Shown: positions 50,336 through 59,974 of the stretch, one piece after another
Layout: every line of letters starts with the position of its first letter
Numbering within the stretch: the first letter of the stretch is position 1
Assembly: GCF_005281835.1 (NCBI RefSeq)
Contig: NZ_RZIS01000004.1
Location: forward strand, 124,001 to 188,000
Length of the DNA stretch: 64,000 nt
Direction: 5' to 3'
Source of the DNA: Vibrio profundi
GTDB taxonomy: Bacteria > Pseudomonadota > Gammaproteobacteria > Enterobacterales > Vibrionaceae
Made by a program: the position numbers and the translations under genes
Notes under the pieces: model-generated
Databases searched by the model: none
What the model was told of the DNA's origin: nothing
What the model saw: only the letters and a program-made list of their open reading frames with translations

Positions 50336-52186
50336 TTATTGAACTTGGCAGTTTAAGCAGAAAGCATAACGGCCATGTGGGTCATTGAAGCTCGTCAGTA
50401 GCTCAGCGTCTTGGGTTAATTGCTGAGAAACTGGCTGTAATGCGCTCGGGATTAGTGATTGCACATCTAAGCCTAGCGACATCTGTACTTGATTCATAAA
50501 ATCTTGGATGAACTGTTCAGTCGTCGACAATGGTTCTTCTACCCAGTAAACATTGTAATCTTCCAGCTCGGCGAGTGAAGCTGCAATTGAAATGGCATCA
50601 TCAAAATCACCAATCTTATCTACTAAGCCATGTGCCATCGCATCTTGTCCGGTCCAAATGCGGCCTTGAGCAATTTTATCTACGTTAGCAACTGGAATTG
50701 CACGATTGTCACTGACTAAGCCAATGAAACGCTGGTAACCATGTTCAATTCCCATTTGGAAGGCATCTTTAGCGCCTTGCGAAAGCCCTGTGGTGACACC
50801 GATGCCAGAGAAAGGTGATGTGCCGACGCCATCGCTGTAGACACCAAACTTGTTGAGGCCTTTCTCGAAGGTGGTGATCACGCTAAAGATACCAATCGAT
50901 CCGGTAAGGGACGTAGGCTGAGCCAGAATTTGGTCTGCACCCATCGAAATCCAGTAACCACCGGAAGCTGCAAGGCTAGACATGGAAACCACAACGGGTT
51001 TGCCTGCGGCTTTAATGGCATCGATTTCATTACGAATGACTTCAGAGGCGAAGGCGCTTCCTCCTGGGCTGTCGACGCGTAGTACCACAGCTTTAACCTT
51101 GTCGTCGTTACGCGCTTGGCGCAATAGCCCTGCAGTGGTGTCACCACCAACAGTACCTCGTGGCTGTTGGCCGTCCATGATCGCGCCACTCGCGACAATC
51201 ACGGCTACGTCACTTTCCGCAAGTTGAGGTTTTGGTGTGATTTTAGAATGATATTCGTAGTAACCCACGGCGTTGTAACTGTCTTCGCCGTCGCTGCCAA
51301 ACACTTCCGCAAGTTCAAGTCTTACTTGTTGGCGAGTGGCAAGCTCATCGATTAAGCCAAGTTTTTTAGATAGCGCAGCGATATCACCATTCACTGATTT
51401 AAGGTCCGCTAGGAAAGTGTCCATTTTCGGGTTCAGGACAGACGGATCGATTTGACGGTTGTTCGCTACGTCATCTACGTATGCACCCCATAATTGGCCT
51501 AGCCAACGAGCAGCAGACTCTTTGGCTTCACCTGACATATCGTCACGAACAAAAGGTTCGATCGCTGATTTGTACGTACCAACGCGGAATACATGAGTGT
51601 TGACGTCAAGCTTCTCTAATAGCGTTTTGTAGTATAGCGAATAAGCGCTGTAGCCTTTAATCATTACCCCGCCATCAGGTGCCATAAAGATTTTATTGGC
51701 GTAACTGGCTAGGTAATACTGACTTTGATTATAGAAGTCACCAATGGCATAGATTGGTTTCCCTGTTGCCTTAAACTCGTTAAGGGCCTTTGCAATATAA
51801 CGTAGCTTGGTGAGATTCGTTTCTGGCATATCACGTAGCGCTAGAACGATACCGCTAACGTTCTCATCAGTTTTTGCGTGTCGGATCGTTTCAACAATAT
51901 CAAACAGTACGTTTTCTTTTGGTAGATCCTTTCCAAACAATGAACCTGTAAACGAATCCATCGGATTGATATAGCGGCTTTGCTCAACGATAGGGCCGGA
52001 CAAATTCAGCACAAGAGCTGATTGCTTTTGAACCGTTGGCTGAGGAGCTGTGGAATAGAAGTAAATAAAGTAGATAACCGCGATAGTGAGTAGAAATAGC
52101 AGGTTGGCGAGTGCTAAGCGTACGAAAGTGATGAGCTTCCAGATCCCTTTGAAGATCATGCCGATAAATTTGAATAGTTTCTTCAT
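50336..52186 (-). CDS. sppA: SppA, signal peptide peptidase (protease IV)
   Basis: A 616-residue S49 protease close to E. coli SppA (618). It has an N-terminal membrane anchor (about 23-44), the general-base lysine K206 in VGTYKSAIEPF, and the nucleophile S408 in SSLAASGGYW, each within three residues of the E. coli K209/S409. It degrades cleaved signal peptides in the inner membrane, facing the periplasm. The start at 52186 is supported by GGAGA upstream; an earlier ATG at 52243 is unlikely. The E. coli sppA-ydjA neighbourhood is kept, with fadH inserted. Confidence 0.95.
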   Translation of the reverse strand: MKKLFKFIGMIFKGIWKLITFVRLALANLLFLLTIAVIYFIYFYSTAPQPTVQKQSALVLNLSGPIVEQSRYINPMDSFTGSLFGKDLPKENVLFDIVETIRHAKTDENVSGIVLALRDMPETNLTKLRYIAKALNEFKATGKPIYAIGDFYNQSQYYLASYANKIFMAPDGGVMIKGYSAYSLYYKTLLEKLDVNTHVFRVGTYKSAIEPFVRDDMSGEAKESAARWLGQLWGAYVDDVANNRQIDPSVLNPKMDTFLADLKSVNGDIAALSKKLGLIDELATRQQVRLELAEVFGSDGEDSYNAVGYYEYHSKITPKPQLAESDVAVIVASGAIMDGQQPRGTVGGDTTAGLLRQARNDDKVKAVVLRVDSPGGSAFASEVIRNEIDAIKAAGKPVVVSMSSLAASGGYWISMGADQILAQPTSLTGSIGIFSVITTFEKGLNKFGVYSDGVGTSPFSGIGVTTGLSQGAKDAFQMGIEHGYQRFIGLVSDNRAIPVANVDKIAQGRIWTGQDAMAHGLVDKIGDFDDAISIAASLAELEDYNVYWVEEPLSTTEQFIQDFMNQVQMSLGLDVQSLIPSALQPVSQQLTQDAELLTSFNDPHGRYAFCLNCQVQ

Positions 52187-52441
52187 TCTGTCTCCACAGC
52201 GAAATACATGTAAGAGTGCGTGACTGTTACAGAGTAATCTCAATAATATTAACTGCTTAGTATCCTACGTTAATTAATCATCTCAGACCACAGTCGGAAT
52301 TGTTAACTGATATAAATTCTCAATTACTCATCTATATCAGTGTAGACAGACTTCACTGATATCGGCGTGATTTTTCTCTCAGGTTGATCGGTGTTACAGA
52401 AATGTAAACGGTTGTTTGATTTTTTGCTTTTAGAGTAATAG

Positions 52442-52456
52442 TGTGGTCTGACCACA
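52442..52456. promoter_or_regulatory. FadR operator upstream of fadH
   Basis: TGTGGTCTGACCACA is a perfect 7-1-7 palindrome that contains the FadR core TGGTCnGACCA. It lies 21 bases before the fadH start, where binding would block transcription. FadR releases DNA when long-chain acyl-CoA is present. Confidence 0.8.
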
Positions 52457-52473
52457 AGGATTAAATAATATAA

Positions 52474-54489
<2,016 letters not shown>

Positions 54490-54607
54490 TGAAGTAACGG
54501 GTTGAGCTAGCTCTGAAAGGTCGTTGTTGCAACTTATTATCGTTTGTCTTCTGTGCTAAAGTTCAGAAATACAAATATAAAAAGAAAGATGTAATAAGGA
54601 CTTTAAA

Positions 54608-55156
54608 ATGGATGCGTTAGATTTATTGCTTAACCGTCGCTCAATTGCCAAATTATCAGCGCCTGCTCCTGAAGGGGTGGCGCTGGAAAATATTATTAAA
54701 GCAGGTCTTCGAGCACCTGATCACGCCGCGCTTACTCCGTGGCGTTTTGTTATTGCTCAAGGTGAAGGTTTGCAAAAGCTGTCTGACATTCTTGTAAAAG
54801 CAGCTGTGTCTGAAGACAGTGAAGAAGCGGTTGTTGAGAAAGTTAAAAAAGCTCCGTTTCGCGCACCAATGGTGATTACCGTTATTGCTAAAGTGACGGA
54901 ACACGACAAAGTTCCTGCATTAGAGCAGCACATGTCGGCAGGCTGTGCGGTTCAAGCCATGCAAATGGCTGCGGTTGCGCAGGGTTTTCAAGGTTTTTGG
55001 CGTTCAGGTAAATGGATGTTTCATCCTGAAGTACACCAAGCGTTTGGCCTTGAAGGTGAAGACGAGATTGTAGGTTTCCTTTACTTAGGTACACCAGGGT
55101 GTACACCAATGAAAGTGCCAGAGCGTGATTTATCTAAGTTTGTTGAGTACTTGTAA
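54608..55156 (+). CDS. ydjA: YdjA-type NAD(P)H nitroreductase
   Basis: A 182-residue member of the small nitroreductase family, the length of E. coli YdjA (183). It shows the FMN-binding N-terminus LLLNRRSIAKLSAPAP, the APDHAALTPWRF stretch and WRSGKWMF. Members are FMN-dependent dimers that reduce nitro compounds or quinones; the physiological substrate is unknown. It is the last gene with host character before the phage-like element. Confidence 0.92.
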   Translation: MDALDLLLNRRSIAKLSAPAPEGVALENIIKAGLRAPDHAALTPWRFVIAQGEGLQKLSDILVKAAVSEDSEEAVVEKVKKAPFRAPMVITVIAKVTEHDKVPALEQHMSAGCAVQAMQMAAVAQGFQGFWRSGKWMFHPEVHQAFGLEGEDEIVGFLYLGTPGCTPMKVPERDLSKFVEYL

Positions 55157-55203
55157 GTCCTACATAGTCTTAACTGTACAAATAACCAGTTTTTCTTGAT
55201 TTA

Positions 55204-55536
55204 TTAGAGCCACATTAGAAAACGTTGCACCTGTTGCGACTTCTCTTGTGGCTTGAATAAATCGGATAACTTAACAAGTTTTACGGGTATGTTTTTTATT
55301 AGCCTGTATGCGTTCGTGTAGCCTATCCCTTTGTTTTTTAATACTTCTATCAACCCTGCGCTTTCAAAGGCTTTAAGGGTAGTCTGAACGCTTCTACGGC
55401 TACATTTGCAGTAATCAGCGATACGGTTGATGTGCTGCCAAAAATAGGGGTGTTCTACGGAACAAAAATGATTATCAAGCCACTGTAATTGCTTGTAGAT
55501 CTTGTCTTGCGTGGGAGTGAGGTTAAATGTGTTCAA
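55204..55536 (-). CDS. Winged-helix DNA-binding protein of the element
   Basis: A 110-residue protein. Residues about 8-80 look like a winged helix: TQDKIYKQLQWLDNH, HINRIADYCKCSRRSVQTTLKAFESAGLIEV, then KGIGYTNAYRLI as the wing. The C-terminal 30 residues are charged. Such domains occur in phage regulators and plasmid/satellite replication initiators. It is at the left edge of the element, transcribed toward ydjA, and is adjacent to an iteron-like array (55799-55831). Role as repressor or initiator is undecided. Confidence 0.7.
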   Translation of the reverse strand: MNTFNLTPTQDKIYKQLQWLDNHFCSVEHPYFWQHINRIADYCKCSRRSVQTTLKAFESAGLIEVLKNKGIGYTNAYRLIKNIPVKLVKLSDLFKPQEKSQQVQRFLMWL

Positions 55537-55609
55537 ATTTACGCCTTAGTTGCACAACGACCTATACATAGATACAATCGCAGTACAGCATATTGGTTAC
55601 TGCTGTCGC

Positions 55610-55671
55610 ATCTTCAAGGGTTGCCGCCCTGTGAAGATACCATTAAAAGCCCTGCATTCGTGTAGGGCTTT
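55610..55671 (+). ncRNA. Candidate structured RNA: two tandem hairpins
   Basis: Hairpin 1 pairs ATCTTCAAGGG (55610-55620) with CCCTGTGAAGAT (55627-55638), one bulge. Hairpin 2 pairs AAAGCCCT (55646-55653) with AGGGCTTT (55664-55671) and resembles a terminator with a poor T-run. Together they look like a short regulatory RNA. No family is recognised. Confidence 0.35.
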
Positions 55672-55798
55672 GTCGTTTCTAATGTATACGATACCTCATA
55701 CCGCCAAATGTGAGCAACTCATATTTCTACCGTTAAAAGTTATTAACTCCTAAGAACTTAAAGGTATATACATGATCTTTTGTGTTTAGATCTTTAAG

Positions 55799-55831
55799 GG
55801 GTGAAAAGTGGGTGAAATCGGGGTGATAAAT
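55799..55831 (+). repeat. Three tandem 11-bp iteron-like repeats
   Basis: GGGTGAAAAGT, GGGTGAAATCG and GGGTGATAAAT follow one another without gaps, one helical turn each. Phased G-rich direct repeats beside an AT-rich region and a DnaA-box-like sequence are typical of iteron origins. Confidence 0.6.
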
Positions 55832-55958
55832 GATGAACTTATAAATGGATAGGAACAGGATATTCACAGGTTGTTATCATTGTTGTTTGGTGGATTTTTA
55901 GTCACAGCGGGACTAAAACCATACTTTTCTAATACTGGTTATTTGGTAGTTTGTGTTG

Positions 55959-56240
55959 ATGAAGATAAGACACGAACTGCAAGCAATTATTGCTTTTATT
56001 GAACACGAACAGCCTATCCTTTGTGGGTTCTTTAGTTTGATTACTAACGAATTAGAAAACGTAGAAGATGAACTGTTAGAGAATTACGTTGAAAATGATG
56101 TGGGTTCATGGGGAATTTTGACACTGTTAGCAATGAATTCTGTCGAACTCAATATGGAATACAGCACTGCGTATATTGATAACGTCTTACGATTCGCGAA
56201 GGAAGGGTTTGCAACTGGTGATAGAGAAACAGCCCACTAA
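55959..56240 (+). CDS. Hypothetical acidic protein of the element
   Basis: A protein of about 93 residues (MKIRHELQAIIAFIEHEQPI...), acidic and probably all-helical. No motif or family was recognised. The start is the ATG at 55959; a GTG two codons upstream is possible, and the ribosome-binding site is weak. It is convergent with the KAP NTPase gene, with a shared hairpin terminator over its stop codon. Small acidic proteins of this type are common in phages, some as inhibitors of host proteins, but nothing here shows that. Confidence 0.6.
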   Translation: MKIRHELQAIIAFIEHEQPILCGFFSLITNELENVEDELLENYVENDVGSWGILTLLAMNSVELNMEYSTAYIDNVLRFAKEGFATGDRETAH

Positions 56241-56250
56241 GGGCTGTTTT
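56227..56250. terminator. Terminator between the acidic protein gene and the KAP gene
   Basis: A 9-bp perfect stem AAACAGCCC / GGGCTGTTT; the loop contains the upstream gene's stop codon. T-run on the plus strand. Confidence 0.72.
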
Positions 56251-56256
56251 ACAAAT

Positions 56257-57813
56257 CTATTCGTTCGTTAGGCTTGAAGATAGTTCTACGGCATTGAAAT
56301 AGTCCTTTCTGGTATAAAACCCTTTGGAGCCGTTGACTTGAGAAGTTTGCATCAATTGGGTGAAGTATCTATAGAAACGTTCAAGAATTATGTCTTGAGC
56401 ATCTTGCCTATAACTTGGACTCTGCATCCTCTGGTTTTGTCTCCTTCCCAAAGCCTTATGAGCATCTCTAAGAGTTATTTGGGTGCCTGTAGATTCATTA
56501 GAACAATCGTTCACGAATATCCAACTAAACTGATACTGGTTAATAAGGTGTGTAACTAGTTCTTTGTTTTGTGGATCTATACTTTGAATGTCATTTAGAT
56601 GTTTACGTTGTATAGCGACCAGTGGGTCGTCAGAGTTAGAGCCTATTCTAGTTTTAAACTCTTGAGGAAGTCCTAAACTAATACCCAGTGCATTTTTCCT
56701 AGCATCGTAACACGCTCTAAACTCGACACTGTCGTATTCGGCGATTAGTTGCATTAGTAGCCTGTAGTCTAGATAACGATCTTCTGAGTCGAGTTCAAAT
56801 AGTACACAGGACTCAAACTTTCTGAATACCTGCTCCATCCGTCTCAAAGATAGGTTATACATTACGCTGACTTCATGCAGCAATCGGCTAATAAAGTCAG
56901 GGGAATAACCTTCCTGACCAATGATCGTGATGTCCTTCTGTCTATCTTCTAGCAATGTATCTTTGACAAGCAACTTCGCGAACAACTCTTTATCGGGTTC
57001 CGGTAAGGCCGCACTTCTATTAAAGAATCTAGATAGGTACTCCGAACCATCGAATTCTGAACCATATACAGCCTTGATTGAATGACTTAGTTGGTTGGTA
57101 TCGGTTGCGACAACAAAAATATAATTATCTAATGAGAAGAAGTGCTTAATAGTTTCTAGCATTTCAATTGCGTAAGTAGGGCGGCACCTATCTAATTCGT
57201 CAACTAATACAAACACTTTTCTTTTGTCTTCAGAAAAACCATCTACGTATTGTTTTAGGGCTGTTTTAGTGTCGTGAAGTGCGCTTAGTTGATTTTTGTA
57301 GTTATCAGTTAGGTTTCTGCCTATGATCACTTCTTCGTCGTCTTTGAATGTTGCTGTTTTGGCTAACTCAACTAGGGTGCCATTATCGAACTCTTTTGAC
57401 GCATAACTTCCAACACCTATTGCTGCAACATTCCAAAGTTTCTTAGAATATTTTCCAAGCACTTTAAATAATTCTTTCTCTTTACCTTCAGCGTCAATTT
57501 TGGGGTCTAATTGTTTGAATTGGTCGATCATCTCACTAATCACAACGAGTAATGGGTCATTACTAAAATCTGATCTCCAAGCGTCGATGTAAATGACAGG
57601 GTACTCATGGTCATATCTTAGGTTTGAATACATCTGTTTTAAGAAAACAGTTTTACCTGTTCCCCATGCGCCATTTAGGTTTAGAACCAAAGGTTTTTTC
57701 TGACTTCTTAGGTATGAAGATAGGTAGTGACCATACTCTTTATTATCTAGTTCACATTCATCAAAAGAATACTTTTCTTTCCAACGTTCATATCTACTAG
57801 GTTCTTTAGCCAT
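56257..57813 (-). CDS. KAP-family P-loop NTPase
   Basis: A 518-residue STAND-like NTPase with Walker A GAWGTGKT (48-55), the early KAP block YIDAWRSDFSNDPL (75-88), and Walker B with the KAP signature FVLVDELDRCRP (201-212). A sensor-like VVATDTNQLSHSI follows at about 235-247. Only one weak hydrophobic stretch (about 127-138) lies between Walker A and B, so the usual membrane pair is not clear. KAP proteins are often on mobile elements; some, such as PifA of plasmid F, exclude phages. A defence or superinfection role is an inference. It is monocistronic. Confidence 0.88.
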   Translation of the reverse strand: MAKEPSRYERWKEKYSFDECELDNKEYGHYLSSYLRSQKKPLVLNLNGAWGTGKTVFLKQMYSNLRYDHEYPVIYIDAWRSDFSNDPLLVVISEMIDQFKQLDPKIDAEGKEKELFKVLGKYSKKLWNVAAIGVGSYASKEFDNGTLVELAKTATFKDDEEVIIGRNLTDNYKNQLSALHDTKTALKQYVDGFSEDKRKVFVLVDELDRCRPTYAIEMLETIKHFFSLDNYIFVVATDTNQLSHSIKAVYGSEFDGSEYLSRFFNRSAALPEPDKELFAKLLVKDTLLEDRQKDITIIGQEGYSPDFISRLLHEVSVMYNLSLRRMEQVFRKFESCVLFELDSEDRYLDYRLLMQLIAEYDSVEFRACYDARKNALGISLGLPQEFKTRIGSNSDDPLVAIQRKHLNDIQSIDPQNKELVTHLINQYQFSWIFVNDCSNESTGTQITLRDAHKALGRRQNQRMQSPSYRQDAQDIILERFYRYFTQLMQTSQVNGSKGFYTRKDYFNAVELSSSLTNE

Positions 57814-57914
57814 GAAATAGCCCTACACAATTCAAGTTGATCCATATTGTACAACGTTTCTCTGTGTTACACGTTGATAAATGACTGATTTATATAAACT
57901 CTGAGGTGAAACTT

Positions 57915-57941
57915 TCGTATACGACCAATAAAATGTATACT
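57915..57941 (+). promoter_or_regulatory. Candidate promoter/operator before the 139-residue gene
   Basis: A perfect 10-bp palindrome TCGTATACGA (57915-57924) precedes a -10-like TATACT (57936-57941). GTATAC recurs here and resembles half-sites of the dyads at 62383-62515. Transcription would start just before the ATG at 57958. Confidence 0.45.
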
Positions 57942-57957
57942 GTGTTTATATACAGTT

Positions 57958-58377
57958 ATGGTTGCCGTAATAATGCCACAAGTTCGTATTAAACATAATT
58001 ACAAGTACATCATTGTTGATCATAATGGGCGTGATGACAGGTCACAATCATGTGTTGTACAAGCGTTGTTAAAGAACGGGGATACACGCTCGTTAACTTT
58101 TGGTGGGTTCATCGAGAGTGATAGGTGTGATTTCATGCAGCGTGTGAAACTTGTAGGGGTGAGTTCCTTCACGCAGGAAGATCATGCTCTAACTGGTTGG
58201 ATTGAATACCCTTCTTCACATTACGTGATAGGGGTCATGATGTGGGACTGCTATTACATGGTTCTGTTCGACGGTTTGCCACGTAGTATTGCTATGGATT
58301 TACCACCTCCTAGGAAGAAAGAAAATAATGTTTTTTACATAGAAAAAGCCCCGACACACAGGACGGGGCAAGCGTAA
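57958..58377 (+). CDS. Hypothetical protein of the element
   Basis: A 139-residue protein (or 134 from the ATG at 57973), mixed alpha/beta in appearance, with KHNYKYIIVDHNGRDDRS near the start and a hydrophobic WDCYYMVLFDG stretch in the middle. No family was recognised. It is divergent from the KAP NTPase and convergent with the head-gene operon; the terminator of that operon lies inside its last codons. Confidence 0.6.
   Translation: MVAVIMPQVRIKHNYKYIIVDHNGRDDRSQSCVVQALLKNGDTRSLTFGGFIESDRCDFMQRVKLVGVSSFTQEDHALTGWIEYPSSHYVIGVMMWDCYYMVLFDGLPRSIAMDLPPPRKKENNVFYIEKAPTHRTGQA
58343..58369 (-). terminator. Terminator of the head-gene operon
   Basis: GCCCCG / CGGGGC stem with a 10-base loop, followed on the minus strand by TTTTT. 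It lies within the 3' coding end of the convergent gene, about 70 bases after the protease stop. Confidence 0.78.
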
Positions 58378-58440
58378 TCACAATGATTTATTTCTTATTA
58401 AGGAAGTACCATTGTCTTTTCTGTTTTAAGTGTTTGCGCT

Positions 58441-59070
58441 TCATTTGAATAGCCTAAGCAGATCATCAAGTGCTTTGTTTTCAGTATCTAAAGCGGTCTT
58501 GTGTTCTTGATAGCCATTCATAAGAATGTAATCAGTAGCACGTTTGCTAAATCCCGCATTTCGTAGCCCTTTACGTGCATCATTCACGGTTAATTCTTCT
58601 AATGTCTTAACACTTACAATGTCTGCTTTTGGGTCTGCTGGAACTGCTACAAGTGATATTTCGTGCAATGCTACTTCAACCAAAACATTTACCTTTCGGT
58701 TGTTGTCGTAGTACTGTTCTTTAACCATGTAGCCGATACTTGTGGAAGTTATTGCACCTGATTCGATCATTTTCTTTGATAAATCACCGTCTGGTGTTCC
58801 AAGTGCTAATCTTGCACGCATCATCAAGTTAGATCCTTCGATCCAGAATTCTTCGATTGCCCCTACTGGACGTTCTAAATCATGGCTATAAAGGAATGCA
58901 ATTTTGTTTGTGCCGTTTTCAAAATCTTCAATAGTATTTTTGAAAGCGTCTTTGTCGTATACATCACCAACACGGTCAGGTGTTACCCCGTCCAGTTCAG
59001 CAACTTTTACTACAAGTTCACCTTCAACTATTTCAGGTTTTGAAAGGGCAAATTTGGTTTTAATATCCAT
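58441..59070 (-). CDS. HK97-family prohead protease
   Basis: A 209-residue protein with the herpesvirus-assemblin-like fold signatures: RVGDVYDKDAF, the catalytic histidine H63 in FLYSHDLERPVG, the serine S111 in ITSTSIGY, and LHEISLVAVPADP at about 135-147. The enzyme cleaves the scaffold (delta) part of the capsid protein during head maturation. AAGGGG precedes the start by 8 bases. It is the last gene of the operon, after both capsid genes, whereas in HK97-like phages the protease precedes the capsid gene. Confidence 0.88.
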   Translation of the reverse strand: MDIKTKFALSKPEIVEGELVVKVAELDGVTPDRVGDVYDKDAFKNTIEDFENGTNKIAFLYSHDLERPVGAIEEFWIEGSNLMMRARLALGTPDGDLSKKMIESGAITSTSIGYMVKEQYYDNNRKVNVLVEVALHEISLVAVPADPKADIVSVKTLEELTVNDARKGLRNAGFSKRATDYILMNGYQEHKTALDTENKALDDLLRLFK

Positions 59071-59084
59071 AAATGCCCCTTGTT

Positions 59085-59960
59085 TTATACTTCTTGAACC
59101 ATTGCGACGATTGCGCTTGAATCCTTGGCTACTACTGCATACTTGTTCGTTTGCGTGATCTTCAATAGGTCAGGTGATGTTTGATTGTCTACAGTTTGAT
59201 TACCCTGTAGTGCGACAACATCAAAAGCACTTTCCATATCACCGAAATACATTGTGCCGTCTGGTAATTGGTCACAAACTACGATTTCATAACGCCCTAG
59301 AATCATTCCGTTTTGCACTAACCAAACTTGATTTCCACCAAGTGCGCTTGTTTGTGTCAGGCTTGAGAAATCAATTAAATTGTTCTTACTACAAAACAGT
59401 TTGCTATTGCTGTCGTAAACGTCTGAAATGTTTTTTATTGCGTCTGAAATAAACGTATAAATGCTTAATGCATCTAAGCCCCAACTATCAGAAATACCGG
59501 ATTTAAGTTTTAGAATGTCTTCACCGTATCCAACCTGTAACGGATCATTAATCGGTGTCAGGGTTTCACGTGTTTTAAGGTCTTCAACTGCAATCGTTGC
59601 GATTTCGTTTGCAGTAACATTGCCGACAAGCATTGCGGTGTTTGCTTCAATATCAAACTTACTGAAATCTAATACTTCGTTTGTAAACTCGATCTTTGAT
59701 GCAATCTTAGTGAAATCACTATCGGTTGTGTGATACGTCTGTGCTGTGCTTGAAGGTATGGTGTCGCCTTCATTAACACGGCTAACACTTGGATGTCTTA
59801 CAAATACATTTCTATAACTTGGGTTTTCAGCGATTTGCTGTCCCATGTTTGAAAGTAGGGTAGAAGTATTAAAAGCCTGTTCTGTTATCTGATCGCTTAG
59901 TTCTGGTGCAGACAATACAGGGTTGTAGTTGTACGATTTTGCGTATTGTTGGAAGTTCAT
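59085..59960 (-). CDS. Second HK97-fold capsid-like protein
   Basis: A 291-residue protein without a delta domain. The middle (DSDFTKIASKIEFTNEVLDF, then NEIATIAVEDLK) reads like the spine helix and E-loop regions of HK97 capsid proteins, and the C-terminal part (MILGRYEIVVCDQLPDGTMYFGDMESAFDVVAL, shown here as the run ending in a GD) fits the A/P-domain end. AAAGGGGGG gives a strong ribosome-binding site. It lies 14 bases upstream of the protease and 14 bases downstream of the other capsid gene. It may form pentamers, alter capsid size or be a diverged duplicate. Confidence 0.72.
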   Translation of the reverse strand: MNFQQYAKSYNYNPVLSAPELSDQITEQAFNTSTLLSNMGQQIAENPSYRNVFVRHPSVSRVNEGDTIPSSTAQTYHTTDSDFTKIASKIEFTNEVLDFSKFDIEANTAMLVGNVTANEIATIAVEDLKTRETLTPINDPLQVGYGEDILKLKSGISDSWGLDALSIYTFISDAIKNISDVYDSNSKLFCSKNNLIDFSSLTQTSALGGNQVWLVQNGMILGRYEIVVCDQLPDGTMYFGDMESAFDVVALQGNQTVDNQTSPDLLKITQTNKYAVVAKDSSAIVAMVQEV

Positions 59961-59974
59961 AATTTAACCCCCCT

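Larger units (their letters stand above)
55537..55958. other. Non-coding stretch with hairpins and iteron-like repeats
   Basis: About 420 bases. It holds two adjacent hairpins (55610-55671), the motif GTATAC near 55684, three 11-bp tandem repeats (55799-55831), a near-DnaA box ATATTCACA at about 55860 and an 8-bp inverted repeat TTTTAGTC / GACTAAAA at 55896-55918. It should contain the promoters of the two flanking divergent genes and may be a replication origin. Confidence 0.55.

Noticed and set aside
55157..55203. Possible attachment site at the left edge of the element
   Set aside because: No tRNA gene or direct repeat is visible here, and the right end is outside the window, so an att site cannot be defined.
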